From Alphaproteobacteria bacterium 41-28 (GTDB taxonomy: Bacteria > Pseudomonadota > Alphaproteobacteria > UBA9655): a stretch of DNA of 64,000 nucleotides. Under the pieces are notes generated by a model that saw nothing but the letters and a program-made list of their open reading frames with translations, had not been told where the DNA came from and did not search any database. The stretch is taken from positions 128,789 through 192,788 of the forward strand of contig MKUL01000017.1 of NCBI GenBank assembly GCA_001897795.1, given 5' to 3'. The position numbers and the translations under genes are program-made. Shown in pieces: positions 17,391-26,270 of this stretch (its first letter is position 1; each line of letters starts with the position of its first letter).

Positions 17391-19073
17391 ATGGCAACCC
17401 TTCCCCTTCTGAGCATGACTCTTTTTCTTCCCCTCTTGGGAGCCTTGGCCATTTCTTTAAATTGGGGAAATGGGGATGTTGCTAAAGCTAATAATGCACG
17501 ATGGGTTGCCTTATGGACAACACTTGTGACCCTGGGTTTAGCCGTGATTTTATGGGTAAACTTCAACCCAGTTTCCCCTGGTTTTCAGTTTGAAGATAAG
17601 TTTGAATGGATGCCTCTTTTAAATATTGGGTATCATGTAGGGGTCGATGGAATCTCACTTCCTCTTGTCCTTCTTTCAGCCACACTTATGCCAATTTGCA
17701 TCCTGACAAGCTGGGCCTCAATTCAGGTGAGGGTTGCAGAATATATGATTGCGTTTCTTGTTCTTGAAACCATGCTGCTAGGAATGTTTGCGGCTCTTGA
17801 TTTTGTGCTTTTTTATGTCTTTTTTGAAGGTGTCCTGATCCCCATGTTCCTTATTATAGGAATTTGGGGCGGACCTAACCGCGTTTATGCGGCCTTTAAG
17901 TTCTTTCTTTATACTCTCTTAGGATCAGTCTTAAGTTTGCTGGCCATTCTTTACATTTATTTTGAGGTTGGCGGAAGTGATATTCCTTTAGCCTTGACAA
18001 CACCCTTTGATCCTAAAGTTCAAACCTGGTTATGGGTTGCGTTTTTTGCTTCCTTTGCTGTTAAAATTCCTATGTGGCCTTTACATACATGGTTACCAGA
18101 TGCACATGTGGAGGCCCCAACGGCAGGATCCGTCATTTTGGCTGGGGTTCTTTTGAAAATGGGTGGATACGGATTTATTAGATTTTCTCTTCCCATGTTT
18201 CCAGAAGCTTCTTCCTATTTTACGCCTATGATTTTTACCTTAAGTATCATTGCCATTATTTATGCGTCACTCGTAGCTCTTGCCCAGACAGATATGAAAA
18301 AGCTGATCGCCTATTCATCTGTTGCCCATATGGGATTTGTGACGTTGGGAATTTTTACGGTCGATGCTCAAGGTGTTCAAGGGGCTGTTACGCAGATGGT
18401 TAGCCATGGGCTTATATCGGCCGCGCTCTTCTTGTGTGTGGGGGTTGTCTATGATCGGATTCATAGCCGCGAAATTGCGGATTATGGAGGACTTGTGCAC
18501 CGCATGCCCCGTTATGCGGCTGTCTTTCTGTTTTTCATTTTAGCGTCCGTTGGACTTCCTGGAACAAGTGGCTTTGTAGGAGAGTTTCTCGTTCTTCTAG
18601 GGGCTTATCAAGTGAGTACCTGGGCGACAACATTGGCCACATCGGGAATGGTTTTAGGTGCAGCCTATGCCCTTTGGCTCTATAGGCGGGTTATTTTCGG
18701 AGTTCTCGTGAAACCGAATCTTAAATCAATCTCAGACCTTCATTGGCGAGAAAAAATTATATTTGCCCCTCTGGTTGCGGGTGTTTTGATTTTTGGTATT
18801 TATCCCATGCCCCTTTTGACGATGATGGAGACTTCTGTTGCAAATGTCATTGATCAATACAACCTTGCCCTTGAATCAGATGCAGGCGGGGCCATTGATC
18901 CAAAGAAGTCCTTAGAAATTGCCTTACACCCAGCGAGCTTAAAGATTTCCTATTTCTGGATTGCCACGCCCCCTTTGGGGGCTCGCAAAGACGCTCCCTC
19001 ACGCGTTTTTGCGAGGAGCGTAAGCGCCGAAGCAATCCAGACATCTTTTGTAAAGGAAATTAGGCATGATTAG
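17391..19073 (+). CDS. nuoM: NADH-quinone oxidoreductase subunit M with a repeat-derived C-terminal tail
   Basis: NuoM is the second antiporter-like proton pump. The conserved Glu of MLLGMFAALDFVLFYVFFEG, the HTWLPDAHVEAPTAGSVILAG block and KKLIAYSSVAHMGFV are intact. AAAGGA precedes the ATG. At 560 residues it is longer than the roughly 490-510 usual for the family. The extra length is C-terminal: after the last helix and VIDQYNLALESD the frame runs through a complete GATTGC palindromic repeat (18955-19041), which encodes about 30 residues of WIATPPLGARKDA-type sequence before the stop. The stop overlaps nuoN by eight bases, so the frame has been kept open to the next gene. Confidence 0.95.
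   Translation: MATLPLLSMTLFLPLLGALAISLNWGNGDVAKANNARWVALWTTLVTLGLAVILWVNFNPVSPGFQFEDKFEWMPLLNIGYHVGVDGISLPLVLLSATLMPICILTSWASIQVRVAEYMIAFLVLETMLLGMFAALDFVLFYVFFEGVLIPMFLIIGIWGGPNRVYAAFKFFLYTLLGSVLSLLAILYIYFEVGGSDIPLALTTPFDPKVQTWLWVAFFASFAVKIPMWPLHTWLPDAHVEAPTAGSVILAGVLLKMGGYGFIRFSLPMFPEASSYFTPMIFTLSIIAIIYASLVALAQTDMKKLIAYSSVAHMGFVTLGIFTVDAQGVQGAVTQMVSHGLISAALFLCVGVVYDRIHSREIADYGGLVHRMPRYAAVFLFFILASVGLPGTSGFVGEFLVLLGAYQVSTWATTLATSGMVLGAAYALWLYRRVIFGVLVKPNLKSISDLHWREKIIFAPLVAGVLIFGIYPMPLLTMMETSVANVIDQYNLALESDAGGAIDPKKSLEIALHPASLKISYFWIATPPLGARKDAPSRVFARSVSAEAIQTSFVKEIRHD
18955..19041. repeat. GATTGC palindromic repeat in frame inside the 3' end of nuoM
   Basis: TCTGGATTGCCACGCCC starts the element and CGAAGCAATCCAGA ends it, with GCTCGCAAAGACGC and TTTTGCGAGGAGCG forming the inner arms. 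It is translated as part of NuoM. The 87-base length is a multiple of three, so it did not shift the frame downstream. Confidence 0.9.
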
Positions 19074-20556
19074 CTTTTATATGCCCGATCTAAAACATAT
19101 CATTCCCGAAGGAATACTTATCCTATCAGCCCTAGGTATTCTGATGGAAGGGGTTTTTCGAAAGACGGGCAGTTCTGCCTCATTCCGTCGTTTCAGCCAT
19201 TATGGCATCATAGCCCTTTTTCTTGCATTAGTTGTTTTGGTCTTCCAGCACAAAACAGGGGAGAAATGGGTGACTTTTGAAGGTCAAATTCTTCAAGATG
19301 ATTTTATTTATTTTGCTAAGATTTTAATTCTTATTGGGTCGATGGCTGTTTTGGCCATTTCACTGCCGAGTATGATGAAGGAACATATTGTATCCTTTGA
19401 ATACTCCCCGTTAATTTTGTTCGCAACCATTGGTATGCTTCTGATGGTGGAAGCGAATGATTTTATGACTCTTTTTGTGGGTCTTGAAATGCAGGGTTTA
19501 TCTCTGTACATCCTCGCAGCCTTAAGTCGCGATCAGATAACAGCTTCCGAAGCAGCCCTTAAATATTTTATATTGGGGGCTCTTGCGACGTGCCTATACC
19601 TTTATGGATCGAGTCTTATTTATGGATTTTCTGGGACGACAAATTTTCAAGTCATTTCTTCCATGATTCGTATTGAAAGTACGGGGGGATTGTCTATTGG
19701 ACTTTTCATCGGTCTCATTTTTATTATGGCTTCTCTCTCATTTAAAGTTTCAGCCGTCCCTTTTCATATGTGGACACCCGATGTGTATCAAGGCTGTCCT
19801 ACCCCCATTACTGCCTTTATTGCTGCTGCGCCTAAGGTAGCCGCAATGGTGGTTTTTTTACGTATCATGGTGAGTCCCTTTTTGCTCCTTTATGCAGATT
19901 GGCAATCATTGATTATTTTTATTTCCTTTGCTTCTATGGCCTTAGGTGCTTTTGCAGCCTTACGCCAAACGGATCTGAAGCGTTTATTAGCCTATAGTGC
20001 TATTGGGCAGATGGGCTATGTCTTGATGGGGCTAGCAGCTGCGAATGATGAAGGGATTCAAGCCGTATTCGTTTATCTGACCATTTACCTTATTATGATC
20101 ATCGGAACCTTTGGTTGTCTTTTATGTTTACGTGGAAAAGGGTTCGAGGGTGTTCAGAATATTGAAGATTTGTCAGGCATTTCAACCCTTCATCCAAAGA
20201 TGAGCTTTACGCTTGCCGTATTTATGTTTTCATTGGCGGGAATTCCCCCCTTGGCAGGTTTTTTTGCAAAGTTGTACGTCTTTAAGGCAGCGATATCTGC
20301 AGGTCTTTTTGGTCTTGCAATCGTAGGGGTATTGTCCTCAGTTGTTGCTGCTTATTACTATTTAAAAATTGTAAAGGTTATGTATTTTGACGATGTCCCC
20401 AGTTCACCAGCAGTTACTTATGGGCAAGTCCTTGTTTTGTCTCCTGAGATGACAGTTGTTTTAAATATTTGTGTTGTTATAATACTATTGTTCTTTATAT
20501 TTCCAAATCCAGTGCTTGAAATGGCGCAACGTGCCGCTCTTGCACTTCCGATTTAA
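19066..20556 (+). CDS. nuoN: NADH-quinone oxidoreductase subunit N
   Basis: NuoN is the third antiporter-like proton pump, next to NuoK and NuoJ in the complex. It has about fourteen membrane helices; the functional residues appear in LFVGLEMQGLSLYIL, ASEAALKYFILGA, FKVSAVPFHMWTPDVYQGCPTP and LKRLLAYSAIGQMGY. AAGGAA lies about eight bases before the ATG, which is inside the end of nuoM. At 496 residues the size is normal. It is the last complex I gene and is followed eight bases later by birA. Confidence 0.97.
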   Translation: MISFYMPDLKHIIPEGILILSALGILMEGVFRKTGSSASFRRFSHYGIIALFLALVVLVFQHKTGEKWVTFEGQILQDDFIYFAKILILIGSMAVLAISLPSMMKEHIVSFEYSPLILFATIGMLLMVEANDFMTLFVGLEMQGLSLYILAALSRDQITASEAALKYFILGALATCLYLYGSSLIYGFSGTTNFQVISSMIRIESTGGLSIGLFIGLIFIMASLSFKVSAVPFHMWTPDVYQGCPTPITAFIAAAPKVAAMVVFLRIMVSPFLLLYADWQSLIIFISFASMALGAFAALRQTDLKRLLAYSAIGQMGYVLMGLAAANDEGIQAVFVYLTIYLIMIIGTFGCLLCLRGKGFEGVQNIEDLSGISTLHPKMSFTLAVFMFSLAGIPPLAGFFAKLYVFKAAISAGLFGLAIVGVLSSVVAAYYYLKIVKVMYFDDVPSSPAVTYGQVLVLSPEMTVVLNICVVIILLFFIFPNPVLEMAQRAALALPI

Positions 20557-20564
20557 AGGAGCGT

Positions 20565-21284
20565 ATGACATTTTTTTATTATTTTGATACGCTTCCAAGT
20601 ACGATGGATGAGGCTCGCTCAAGAGCTTTAAAAGGGGCGGAGGATGATTCTGTCATTGTAGCTCTTCAACAATCTCAAGGGCGAGGACGTCGGGGGCGCG
20701 TTTGGGAATCTGCTTTAGGCAATCTATACTTCACGTATATTACCTATTTGGATGTTCCTCTTTCAGAGGCCCCTCAACTTTCCTTAGTGGCGTGTGTTGC
20801 CGTTGGAGAAGAACTTCGTTCTTTGCTCCCGCCGACCCATGTTCTGACGTATAAATGGCCGAATGATCTCCTTTTGAATGGAAAAAAGGTGGGTGGGCTT
20901 TTGTTAGAATCAGTTCCCATTCCAGGGAAAAATGAAAACGGTTATTTGATCGGGTGTGGGATAAATCTGAAGAATTACCCTCCGCAAATGCCGTATCCCG
21001 CAACCTCTTTTCAAAATGAGGGAGTTTACCTCTCCTTAGAAGAGGTTCTTCATCGCATTGTTGCTTCCTTTCATCGTTACATCACGCTATGGCGAAAGGA
21101 AGGCTTCGCTCCCATACAATCCTTATGGATGAAAGAAGCCGCCAATCTGGAAAAGAATATCACCTTGGATTTACAAGGAAAAACACAGAGTGGTACTTTT
21201 ACAGGTATTGATGGAGAAGGGGCGTTAATCCTTGAAACACTGCAAGGAGTGGTGAAAGTGAATGCGGGGGAGGTGTTGAGATGA
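20565..21284 (+). CDS. birA: Biotin-[acetyl-CoA-carboxylase] ligase
   Basis: BirA activates biotin with ATP and attaches it to the carrier domain of acetyl-CoA carboxylase. The biotinyl-AMP loop is visible as QGRGRRGRVWES, with TYKWPNDLLLNGKKVGGLLLE as the catalytic block and GCGINL following. The protein is a single catalytic domain with a short C-terminal SH3-like part and lacks the N-terminal DNA-binding domain of enteric BirA, so it should be an enzyme only. AAAGGAG lies just before the ATG. A birA gene after nuoN is a common alphaproteobacterial arrangement and implies co-transcription with nuo. Confidence 0.95.
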   Translation: MTFFYYFDTLPSTMDEARSRALKGAEDDSVIVALQQSQGRGRRGRVWESALGNLYFTYITYLDVPLSEAPQLSLVACVAVGEELRSLLPPTHVLTYKWPNDLLLNGKKVGGLLLESVPIPGKNENGYLIGCGINLKNYPPQMPYPATSFQNEGVYLSLEEVLHRIVASFHRYITLWRKEGFAPIQSLWMKEAANLEKNITLDLQGKTQSGTFTGIDGEGALILETLQGVVKVNAGEVLR

Positions 21285-21302
21285 GAAAGGCTGAAAATAT
21301 GA

Positions 21303-21340
21303 AGGGCCTTGTTTTCCAATGAATAGATTCATTAGGCCCT
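21303..21340. terminator. Stem-loop between convergent birA and a secreted-protein gene
   Basis: AGGGCCT (21303-21309) pairs with AGGCCCT (21334-21340), and the loop contains a second stem, AATGAAT/ATTCATT. There is no clear U-run on either side. It could end the nuo-birA transcript, but this is uncertain. Confidence 0.4.
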
Positions 21341-21366
21341 CAATAAAATGGATTTTATCTGGTTTA

Positions 21367-22053
21367 CTACGTAATTCGCTTTAGTTTTCCTCTGCTGATC
21401 ATTTTCTCTATGTGCCTGTTTGTTTCATACATTCCATACTTTTTTTTGTTTGCTTCTCTCTCTTGAACGTGTCTTTCATGTCTAGCCAATTTGCGAGGGA
21501 CATCTGGAAAAAGTGCACCCAAAAAACCTGTAAATGGTGCTATTTGCGGGCCTTGAGGTGGTGTTATGAAAGAATCGATGAGGGGTTGGAACCCACGTAC
21601 AAGATTATCAGCCAGCTCCCTCCGCACTTCTTTATCGGTTGGAACATGTTGTTGTGCCTGACTTTTTGGCGTCTCTTCTTCTTTTGGTACTATAACGGTT
21701 GAAGCAGGAGCATTTTCCTTTAGTTCTGTAAGCGTCGGAAGAGGAGGTTCTTTGTCGACCTCAGCTAAGGCAGCGTTCAGTATTGCATCTAAATCCATGT
21801 CAAATTCAGCAGCTTTTGCTTGCTCCGTCTCTAGAGGCTCCGTTTCTAGTGGCTCTTTCTCTTTCTCTGTCCTTACGGGAGTGGGGGGAGGTGTGTTGTC
21901 CTCTGCGGATTGAGGGCCTTGGACTCTTACTTTGACTTTTACCCCTTTTAACTTCTCAGGCGTTTCAAACTCTTTTATAACAGCAAAGCTGCTTCCAATT
22001 CCTATCAAGCTTACCAAAGCAGTAGATGTGAGTATTTTTTTTAAATTAACCAT
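21367..22053 (-). CDS. Secreted hypothetical protein with Pro/Glu-rich linker
   Basis: I do not recognise this protein of about 228 residues. After a signal peptide (MVNLKKILTSTALVSLIGIGSSFA) comes a low-complexity, Pro/Glu/Thr-rich segment containing a tandem EPLETEPLETE, and then a basic, charged C-terminal part (PRKLARHERHVQEREANKKKYGMYETNRH). The start is taken as the ATG at 22051-22053, which has GGTGAT five bases upstream; earlier ATGs at 22068 and 22065 have nothing. It is convergent with birA. The signal peptide plus disordered acidic linker resembles exported effectors or surface proteins, but that is only an impression. Confidence 0.7.
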   Translation of the reverse strand: MVNLKKILTSTALVSLIGIGSSFAVIKEFETPEKLKGVKVKVRVQGPQSAEDNTPPPTPVRTEKEKEPLETEPLETEQAKAAEFDMDLDAILNAALAEVDKEPPLPTLTELKENAPASTVIVPKEEETPKSQAQQHVPTDKEVRRELADNLVRGFQPLIDSFITPPQGPQIAPFTGFLGALFPDVPRKLARHERHVQEREANKKKYGMYETNRHIEKMISRGKLKRIT

Positions 22054-22393
22054 AACAATCACCATCAAAAAAATTTAAATACTGTTAATGTGAAATATAT
22101 TTAAATTATAAATCTATTAGTTATAGTTTATTATATCATTATTTTAATATTCCTTCCATTTAAAAATTAATTCTACCAATTTTGTTTAGCCTCTCTAAAG
22201 ACCCCTCACTCGCCATTCGCTGCGGCGGGTGAGGGGATAATAACTAGAAATCCAATGCAAATGATAGTTGGCAAAATTAAGCAGTTTCTTGACTAGATTG
22301 CTCCGTCACTTTCAGAGTCTCGTAATGACGGATATGTCGGTCATTTTTATTTTCTTGATTTTGGTAAGAACTCCCTGTAAGAAGATCTCACCA
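22054..22393. other. Gene-free gap holding repeat fragments upstream of tRNA-Glu
   Basis: The stretch is AT-rich near 22060-22170. A short CCCCTCACTCGCC...GGCGGGTGAGGGG hairpin lies at about 22203-22237, a cut-down copy of the CCCCTCACCCGCC family. A diverged GATTGCTCCGTCAC...CGTAATGACGG stretch lies near 22298-22332. I see no gene. Confidence 0.6.
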
Positions 22394-22469
22394 GTCCCCA
22401 TCGTCTAGAGGCCTAGGATACTGCCCTTTCACGGCAATGACGCGGGTTCGAATCCCGCTGGGGACGCCA
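22394..22469 (+). tRNA. tRNA-Glu (anticodon UUC)
   Basis: The 76-base sequence folds as a complete tRNA: acceptor stem GTCCCCA/TGGGGAC, D-loop with AGAGGCCTAGG, anticodon loop CTTTCAC (anticodon TTC), T-arm GCGGGTTCGAATCCCGC and an encoded CCA end. It closely follows the standard bacterial tRNA-Glu. The first anticodon-stem pair is C27-A43, a mismatch; the other four pairs are canonical. It stands alone between repeats. Confidence 0.95.
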
Positions 22470-22600
22470 TTTGCGTTGTGTCCATTCCGAAAAAGACCCT
22501 ATTCTATAGGTGGGTAAATCCTATCACTCTACGTTCAATAGGCTAAATTAATCCAAGTCACTGCAGTATTTTACAGATAAGTTTATACATTTTCCCTCTG

Positions 22601-22773
22601 CGTCATTGCGAGGAGCTTTGCTCCGAAGCAATCTAGAAAAATACGGCACGCGTAGAGCCTCACAATGCTTGTTCCTGCGAAAAGCGGGGAACCAACCGTT
22701 CCCTGGGTCATCTCCGATTTAATCGAGAGCCTGGCTAAGATTGCCAGGAGTGTGATGTCGAAGCAATCCGCTA
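22601..22773. repeat. Mosaic of GATTGC-type repeat halves
   Basis: CGTCATTGCGAGGAGCTTTGCTCCGAAGCAATCTAGA (22601-22637) is half of the GATTGC family with an internal GGAGCTTTGCTCC hairpin. A TTCCTGCGAAAAGCGGGGAACC stretch and CCTGGCTAAGATTGCCAGG hairpin follow, and a second GAAGCAATCC ends the block near 22773. The pieces look like nested or recombined repeats. No gene is seen. Confidence 0.7.
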
Positions 22774-22793
22774 AATTCGTAGGGCTATTATAA

Positions 22794-23546
22794 CTATTTA
22801 GGTTGATAGCCAAATAGCAAACTTCCCTTCCCTAGGTCCTGTGGCAAATTAAGCCTGAAAGAAACGATTTTTTTATTTACATTAAATAAGTTCTCTTCAG
22901 TAACTTCACGAACCTTTATGTTTTTAAGGTCTTGCCAAGCAATCTGTTCACCCTCATCCTCTTCATAAATAGAATAGATTGTATAAGTGTATGGAACAGG
23001 ATTTTGAAATTCAGATCTGTATAACTTCACCCTTTCCGCAAGTAAGGTTCTGACATAAGTTTTACCTTTATCTTCTATCACCTCAGCATTCTCAGGTCGT
23101 TCGTCAGGATAATAAGTATAAGGGCATGCATAAGTTCTACCATTAAATTTCACCTCAATTCTCTCTATACCAGAAAGAAGAGGATCGATTGCTTGCACAA
23201 CACTCAATCTAACTATTCTAATGTTTTTCTTGTGTTGATCACTAAAATATTGCTTCCAGGTAAGGTTTCCTGGTTTAGATGTCCAGCCTTCACTTTTACA
23301 TAACCCAAGCCATAAATCTTCGGAATTTGAATTGTCGCAAAATTGATGATTTACTGTAGAAAGATTTTGACCTATCTCTTTGGGAGGTAGAAATGAAAAA
23401 ATATGTTGAACTGATTCTGCAGGTAACCGTGAAAAATGATCCTGGATTTCTTCTTGATCAGGGGACATAGCGTATGTATTTGAATTTAACATCGCAGTCA
23501 GAATCAATAATAACATTTTATTAACCATTCTTTTTAAATATACCAT
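22794..23546 (-). CDS. Secreted F-box domain protein (candidate host-targeting effector)
   Basis: This protein of about 250 residues has a signal peptide (MVYLKRMVNKMLLLILTAMLNSNTYA) followed at about residues 38-100 by an F-box: FSRLPAESVQHIFSFLPPKE, then VNHQFCD, then LWLGLCKSEGW and WKQYF, which is the usual ending of eukaryotic F-box regions. F-box domains bind Skp1 in SCF ubiquitin ligases and have no known bacterial partner; several intracellular bacteria export such proteins into host cells. The C-terminal half is unrecognised and could bind a substrate. The start at 23546 is chosen because AAAGGA lies six bases upstream and it begins the signal peptide; the open frame extends further upstream without a ribosome site. 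F-box identity is fairly secure by eye, the effector role is inferred. Confidence 0.8.
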   Translation of the reverse strand: MVYLKRMVNKMLLLILTAMLNSNTYAMSPDQEEIQDHFSRLPAESVQHIFSFLPPKEIGQNLSTVNHQFCDNSNSEDLWLGLCKSEGWTSKPGNLTWKQYFSDQHKKNIRIVRLSVVQAIDPLLSGIERIEVKFNGRTYACPYTYYPDERPENAEVIEDKGKTYVRTLLAERVKLYRSEFQNPVPYTYTIYSIYEEDEGEQIAWQDLKNIKVREVTEENLFNVNKKIVSFRLNLPQDLGKGSLLFGYQPK

Positions 23547-23585
23547 AATAATCCTTTCATAAATTTGGTGTAAGATATAATTTAT

Positions 23586-23614
23586 CAAATAAGGATTACA
23601 TCCCTCATTGTCAA
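23586..23614 (-). promoter_or_regulatory. Possible sigma-70 promoter of the F-box gene
   Basis: On the minus strand a perfect TTGACA (23609-23614) is followed 17 bases later by TATTTG (23586-23591), about 40 bases before the start codon. The -35 element is consensus, the -10 element is poor. Confidence 0.35.
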
Positions 23615-23741
23615 GGGATTGTTTAAAATTCAACCCTACACGCGTCTTCGTTATAATGCCCTAAATAACAAAAAGGCGGTTCAGCAGTAAAATTGTGGGG
23701 GTGTAACATAGCTTTCAGATAAGTCAACGGCTCCTTTCAAT

Positions 23742-25061
23742 TTAGATTTCTTTCTGATTTTTGATATTCGGCTCTTCTGCTAGACTGTTTTCTGCGACAC
23801 TGCTTTCCTTCTTCATCTTCTCAACTTTTGCCATGAAAGTCTTAAATTCATTAAGCATCTTTCCAACGAGCTTTGATTTAGGGAGTTGAGTAACTTTTTG
23901 AGGATTAACGTGCTTCCCATTGAGTAAAAGCTCGAAATGAAGGTGAGGTCCAGTGGTACTTCCCGTGGCACCCACATACCCAATAATTTGGCCTTGGCGA
24001 ACTTTGCTCCCTGCGCATACCCCTTTTGCAAAGCGGCAAAGATGGGCATATGCTGTTTTTGTACTCCCGTTATGCCGAATACAAATATAGTTTCCATAGC
24101 CTCCATATTGGTTGCAGCGCTCCACTACGCCATCTCCAGCAGCCATGATGGGGGTGCCTTTGGGGGCGCCGAAATCAACACCCTTGTGCATTTTTGTGTA
24201 TCCCTTGATGGGATGTTTGCGGTTTCCAAAGCCTGAATTAATGCGTGCTCCATCAATAGGCGTTCTCAGAAGGGCTTTTTGAACAGCTTCTCCCAATCTG
24301 GTGTAGTATCCTGGCACTCCACCGCCAGGTTGGAATCGATAAATTTCGCAAGGTTTATCATCAATAACGAGTTTGGCGTATAAAAGCTCACCAGGGCGTT
24401 CATGACCCGATTCCTCGTCCTTGTAGGTATCGTAAAAAAGCGAAAAGCCCGTACCGGGTTGGATATCACGTTGGAAGTCAACGTCGTAGCTAAAGGCCTT
24501 AATCATGTCATATAGCATTTTGGGGGAGGCGCCTGCCTTTAAGGCATCTGCATAAAGGCTGATTTTAATCTCTCCGGTAACATCAACATATTCGTGCTTG
24601 AGTTCTTTTTTATATTTTGTGGCTTGAAAGAGGCCGCCACCTGATCGTACCAGCTCGACGTGATGGTCAAGATCCCCTCTGAGGCGGAGAAATTTTAAAT
24701 CATAGTTTTCACCATCCGCTTGGACGTCATAGATAACGTAAACTTCTTGATCGATTTTCAGGTCTTTAGGATTAAAAATTTTTGAAAGAGCAGCAATAGC
24801 TTCATGGGCTTGAGCCGAGGGGATACCGAGACGGCTTAAAATGCTTGCCAGGGTATCTCCTTCTTTAATGGTCAACGTTTCATCAAAGGGGCCTTCATCG
24901 GACTTCGTGATTTCTTCTGGTTCTTGTTCTGCTTGAGCTACCTGAGGCTGAGCCATTTCTGATTCATGGGGTGAGTCTTTGAGTGAAACAAAAAGAACAA
25001 GACCATAAGCAATTATGAGAGGCATAAGGATGGTTATAAGCTTGGCTATATTTTGCTTCAT
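23742..25061 (-). CDS. Membrane-anchored M23 family murein endopeptidase
   Basis: This protein of about 439 residues is a zinc peptidase that cleaves peptidoglycan cross-links in the periplasm. It has one N-terminal membrane anchor (IAKLITILMPLIIAYGLVLFV), an acidic linker, a LysM/OapA-like region (LTIKEGDTLASILSRLGI), and a C-terminal M23 domain with the zinc ligands in MHKGVDFGAPKGTP and GPHLHFELL plus AYAHL. This layout matches the MepM/YebA group. The start is taken at 25061, directly before the membrane anchor, with GGGGG upstream; the open frame begins earlier at 25124. It is a single gene, with no obvious operon partner. Confidence 0.93.
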   Translation of the reverse strand: MKQNIAKLITILMPLIIAYGLVLFVSLKDSPHESEMAQPQVAQAEQEPEEITKSDEGPFDETLTIKEGDTLASILSRLGIPSAQAHEAIAALSKIFNPKDLKIDQEVYVIYDVQADGENYDLKFLRLRGDLDHHVELVRSGGGLFQATKYKKELKHEYVDVTGEIKISLYADALKAGASPKMLYDMIKAFSYDVDFQRDIQPGTGFSLFYDTYKDEESGHERPGELLYAKLVIDDKPCEIYRFQPGGGVPGYYTRLGEAVQKALLRTPIDGARINSGFGNRKHPIKGYTKMHKGVDFGAPKGTPIMAAGDGVVERCNQYGGYGNYICIRHNGSTKTAYAHLCRFAKGVCAGSKVRQGQIIGYVGATGSTTGPHLHFELLLNGKHVNPQKVTQLPKSKLVGKMLNEFKTFMAKVEKMKKESSVAENSLAEEPNIKNQKEI

Positions 25062-25302
25062 CGACCCCCAGGGAATTGTGTGAACTGATGGGAGTAACTT
25101 TGCGGGTTTAGGAGGCAAAGTCAAGGTTTTTTGTGATTTTGCGAATACTTATTAATTTCTTAAAGAATTAAAAATAAGAAAGTAGTTGTTGGAGAATTCA
25201 TATAAAAATTTTTAAAATAGGTTACGATTTTTGATACGGATCCTATATAAAAAGGAATTCAGACCCTTTCATGATTGTTTTAAAATAGCGACTCACCAGT
25301 CT

Positions 25303-25448
25303 GTGTCATCCTTGGCAAGAAAAGGTTGATTTTTCGAAGAAAAAGCTTACCTTTTCTTAGCCGAGGATCTTATTGCTACAGAGATCCTTGGCCAAAAAAT
25401 GCTAAAGTTTTCCTTTGGAAAACAAGCATTTCTTGCCAAGGATGACAC
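25303..25448. repeat. Cloverleaf palindromic repeat, type I copy C (inverted)
   Basis: It is bounded by GTGTCATCCTTGGCAAGAAA and TTGCCAAGGATGACAC, with the AAAAGGT arm first, so it is in the opposite orientation to copies A, B, D and E. The centre is CTTAGCCGAGGATCT / AGATCCTTGGCCAA. It ends 29 bases before the start of the broken ABC transporter gene. The outer CTCACC end is recognisable only on the left. Confidence 0.9.
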
Positions 25449-25477
25449 AGACTTTCAAATGGGAAAGATATGCAATT

Positions 25478-26270
25478 ATGGTTCAGACGACATTTACAAA
25501 TAAAAAAACCATAGAAACTCATAATCAATCCATCATTTCATTTTTTTGGCAGCACATAAAGCCTTACAAATGGTTTTATCTTGTGATGTTGTCAGCTCCA
25601 ATAATCACTAGCTTTTATCCTTTTGCTTATAACTATGCCATAAAGCTATTTATTGACACGATGGCAGCTCCGAGTCCTTTAACTTATCATGCTATTCTTT
25701 TCCCAATGGTTTTGTTTATTGGGTCACAACTCATCATAGAATCTATATGGAGGGTCAGTAACATAGCAAAATGGAAAGCAGAACCCTATGTGCAACGCTC
25801 GATTCTCTTGAAATCCTATGATTATGTGCAGCATCATTCCTACCTGTATTTTCAAGATAATTTCACGGGCACCATCAGCAGTAAACTCAAAGGAATATTG
25901 GACGGGTATGATAAGTTTTGGACGGAGATGCATCATGGGCTCCTCCTAAAAATTCTGAAAAGCGTTGTCGGTCTTTGCGCCCTTTCCATCGTTAGCTTTT
26001 ATCTTGGCTTATTTGTATTCATTTGGGCTGTCTTCTATGTTCCCATTATGTACAAGCTTTCCGAAGGGTTGAATGAGCTCTCCTTTGAGGAAACCGAGAG
26101 CAGGCACGCCATTATTGGACAAGTCTCAGATAAAATCAGCAACATTATTTCGCTTTTCGCTTTTGCATCCAGAAAAAGAGAGTTTAAAACTTTGGAGGAT
26201 CAAATCACTCATGACTATATTCCAAAACAACTTAGGACATATAAATACGATTTTAAACTCCAAATCGTCG
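25478..26270 (+). pseudogene. ABC exporter fragment (membrane domain only, 3' end lost)
   Basis: The reading frame from ATG 25478 encodes the membrane domain of an ABC exporter of the MsbA/LapB type: about five membrane helices, beginning FFWQHIKPYKWFYLVMLSAP and including the coupling-helix region (TGTISSKLKGILDGYDKFW). It stops resembling a transporter near codon 260. From about 26265 on, the frame merely runs antisense through the neighbouring secreted-protein gene until a stop at 26471-26473. The nucleotide-binding domain (Walker A, signature, Walker B) is absent. It is therefore a 3'-truncated remnant joined to foreign sequence. Copy C of the cloverleaf repeat lies just upstream. Confidence 0.85.

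Noticed and set aside
22394..22469. tRNA pseudogene because of the C27-A43 mismatch
   Set aside because: All other stems, the anticodon loop and the CCA end are intact; one terminal mismatch in the anticodon stem is tolerable.
23547..23633. 29-residue N-terminal extension of the F-box protein
   Set aside because: No ribosome site upstream, and it would bury the signal peptide.
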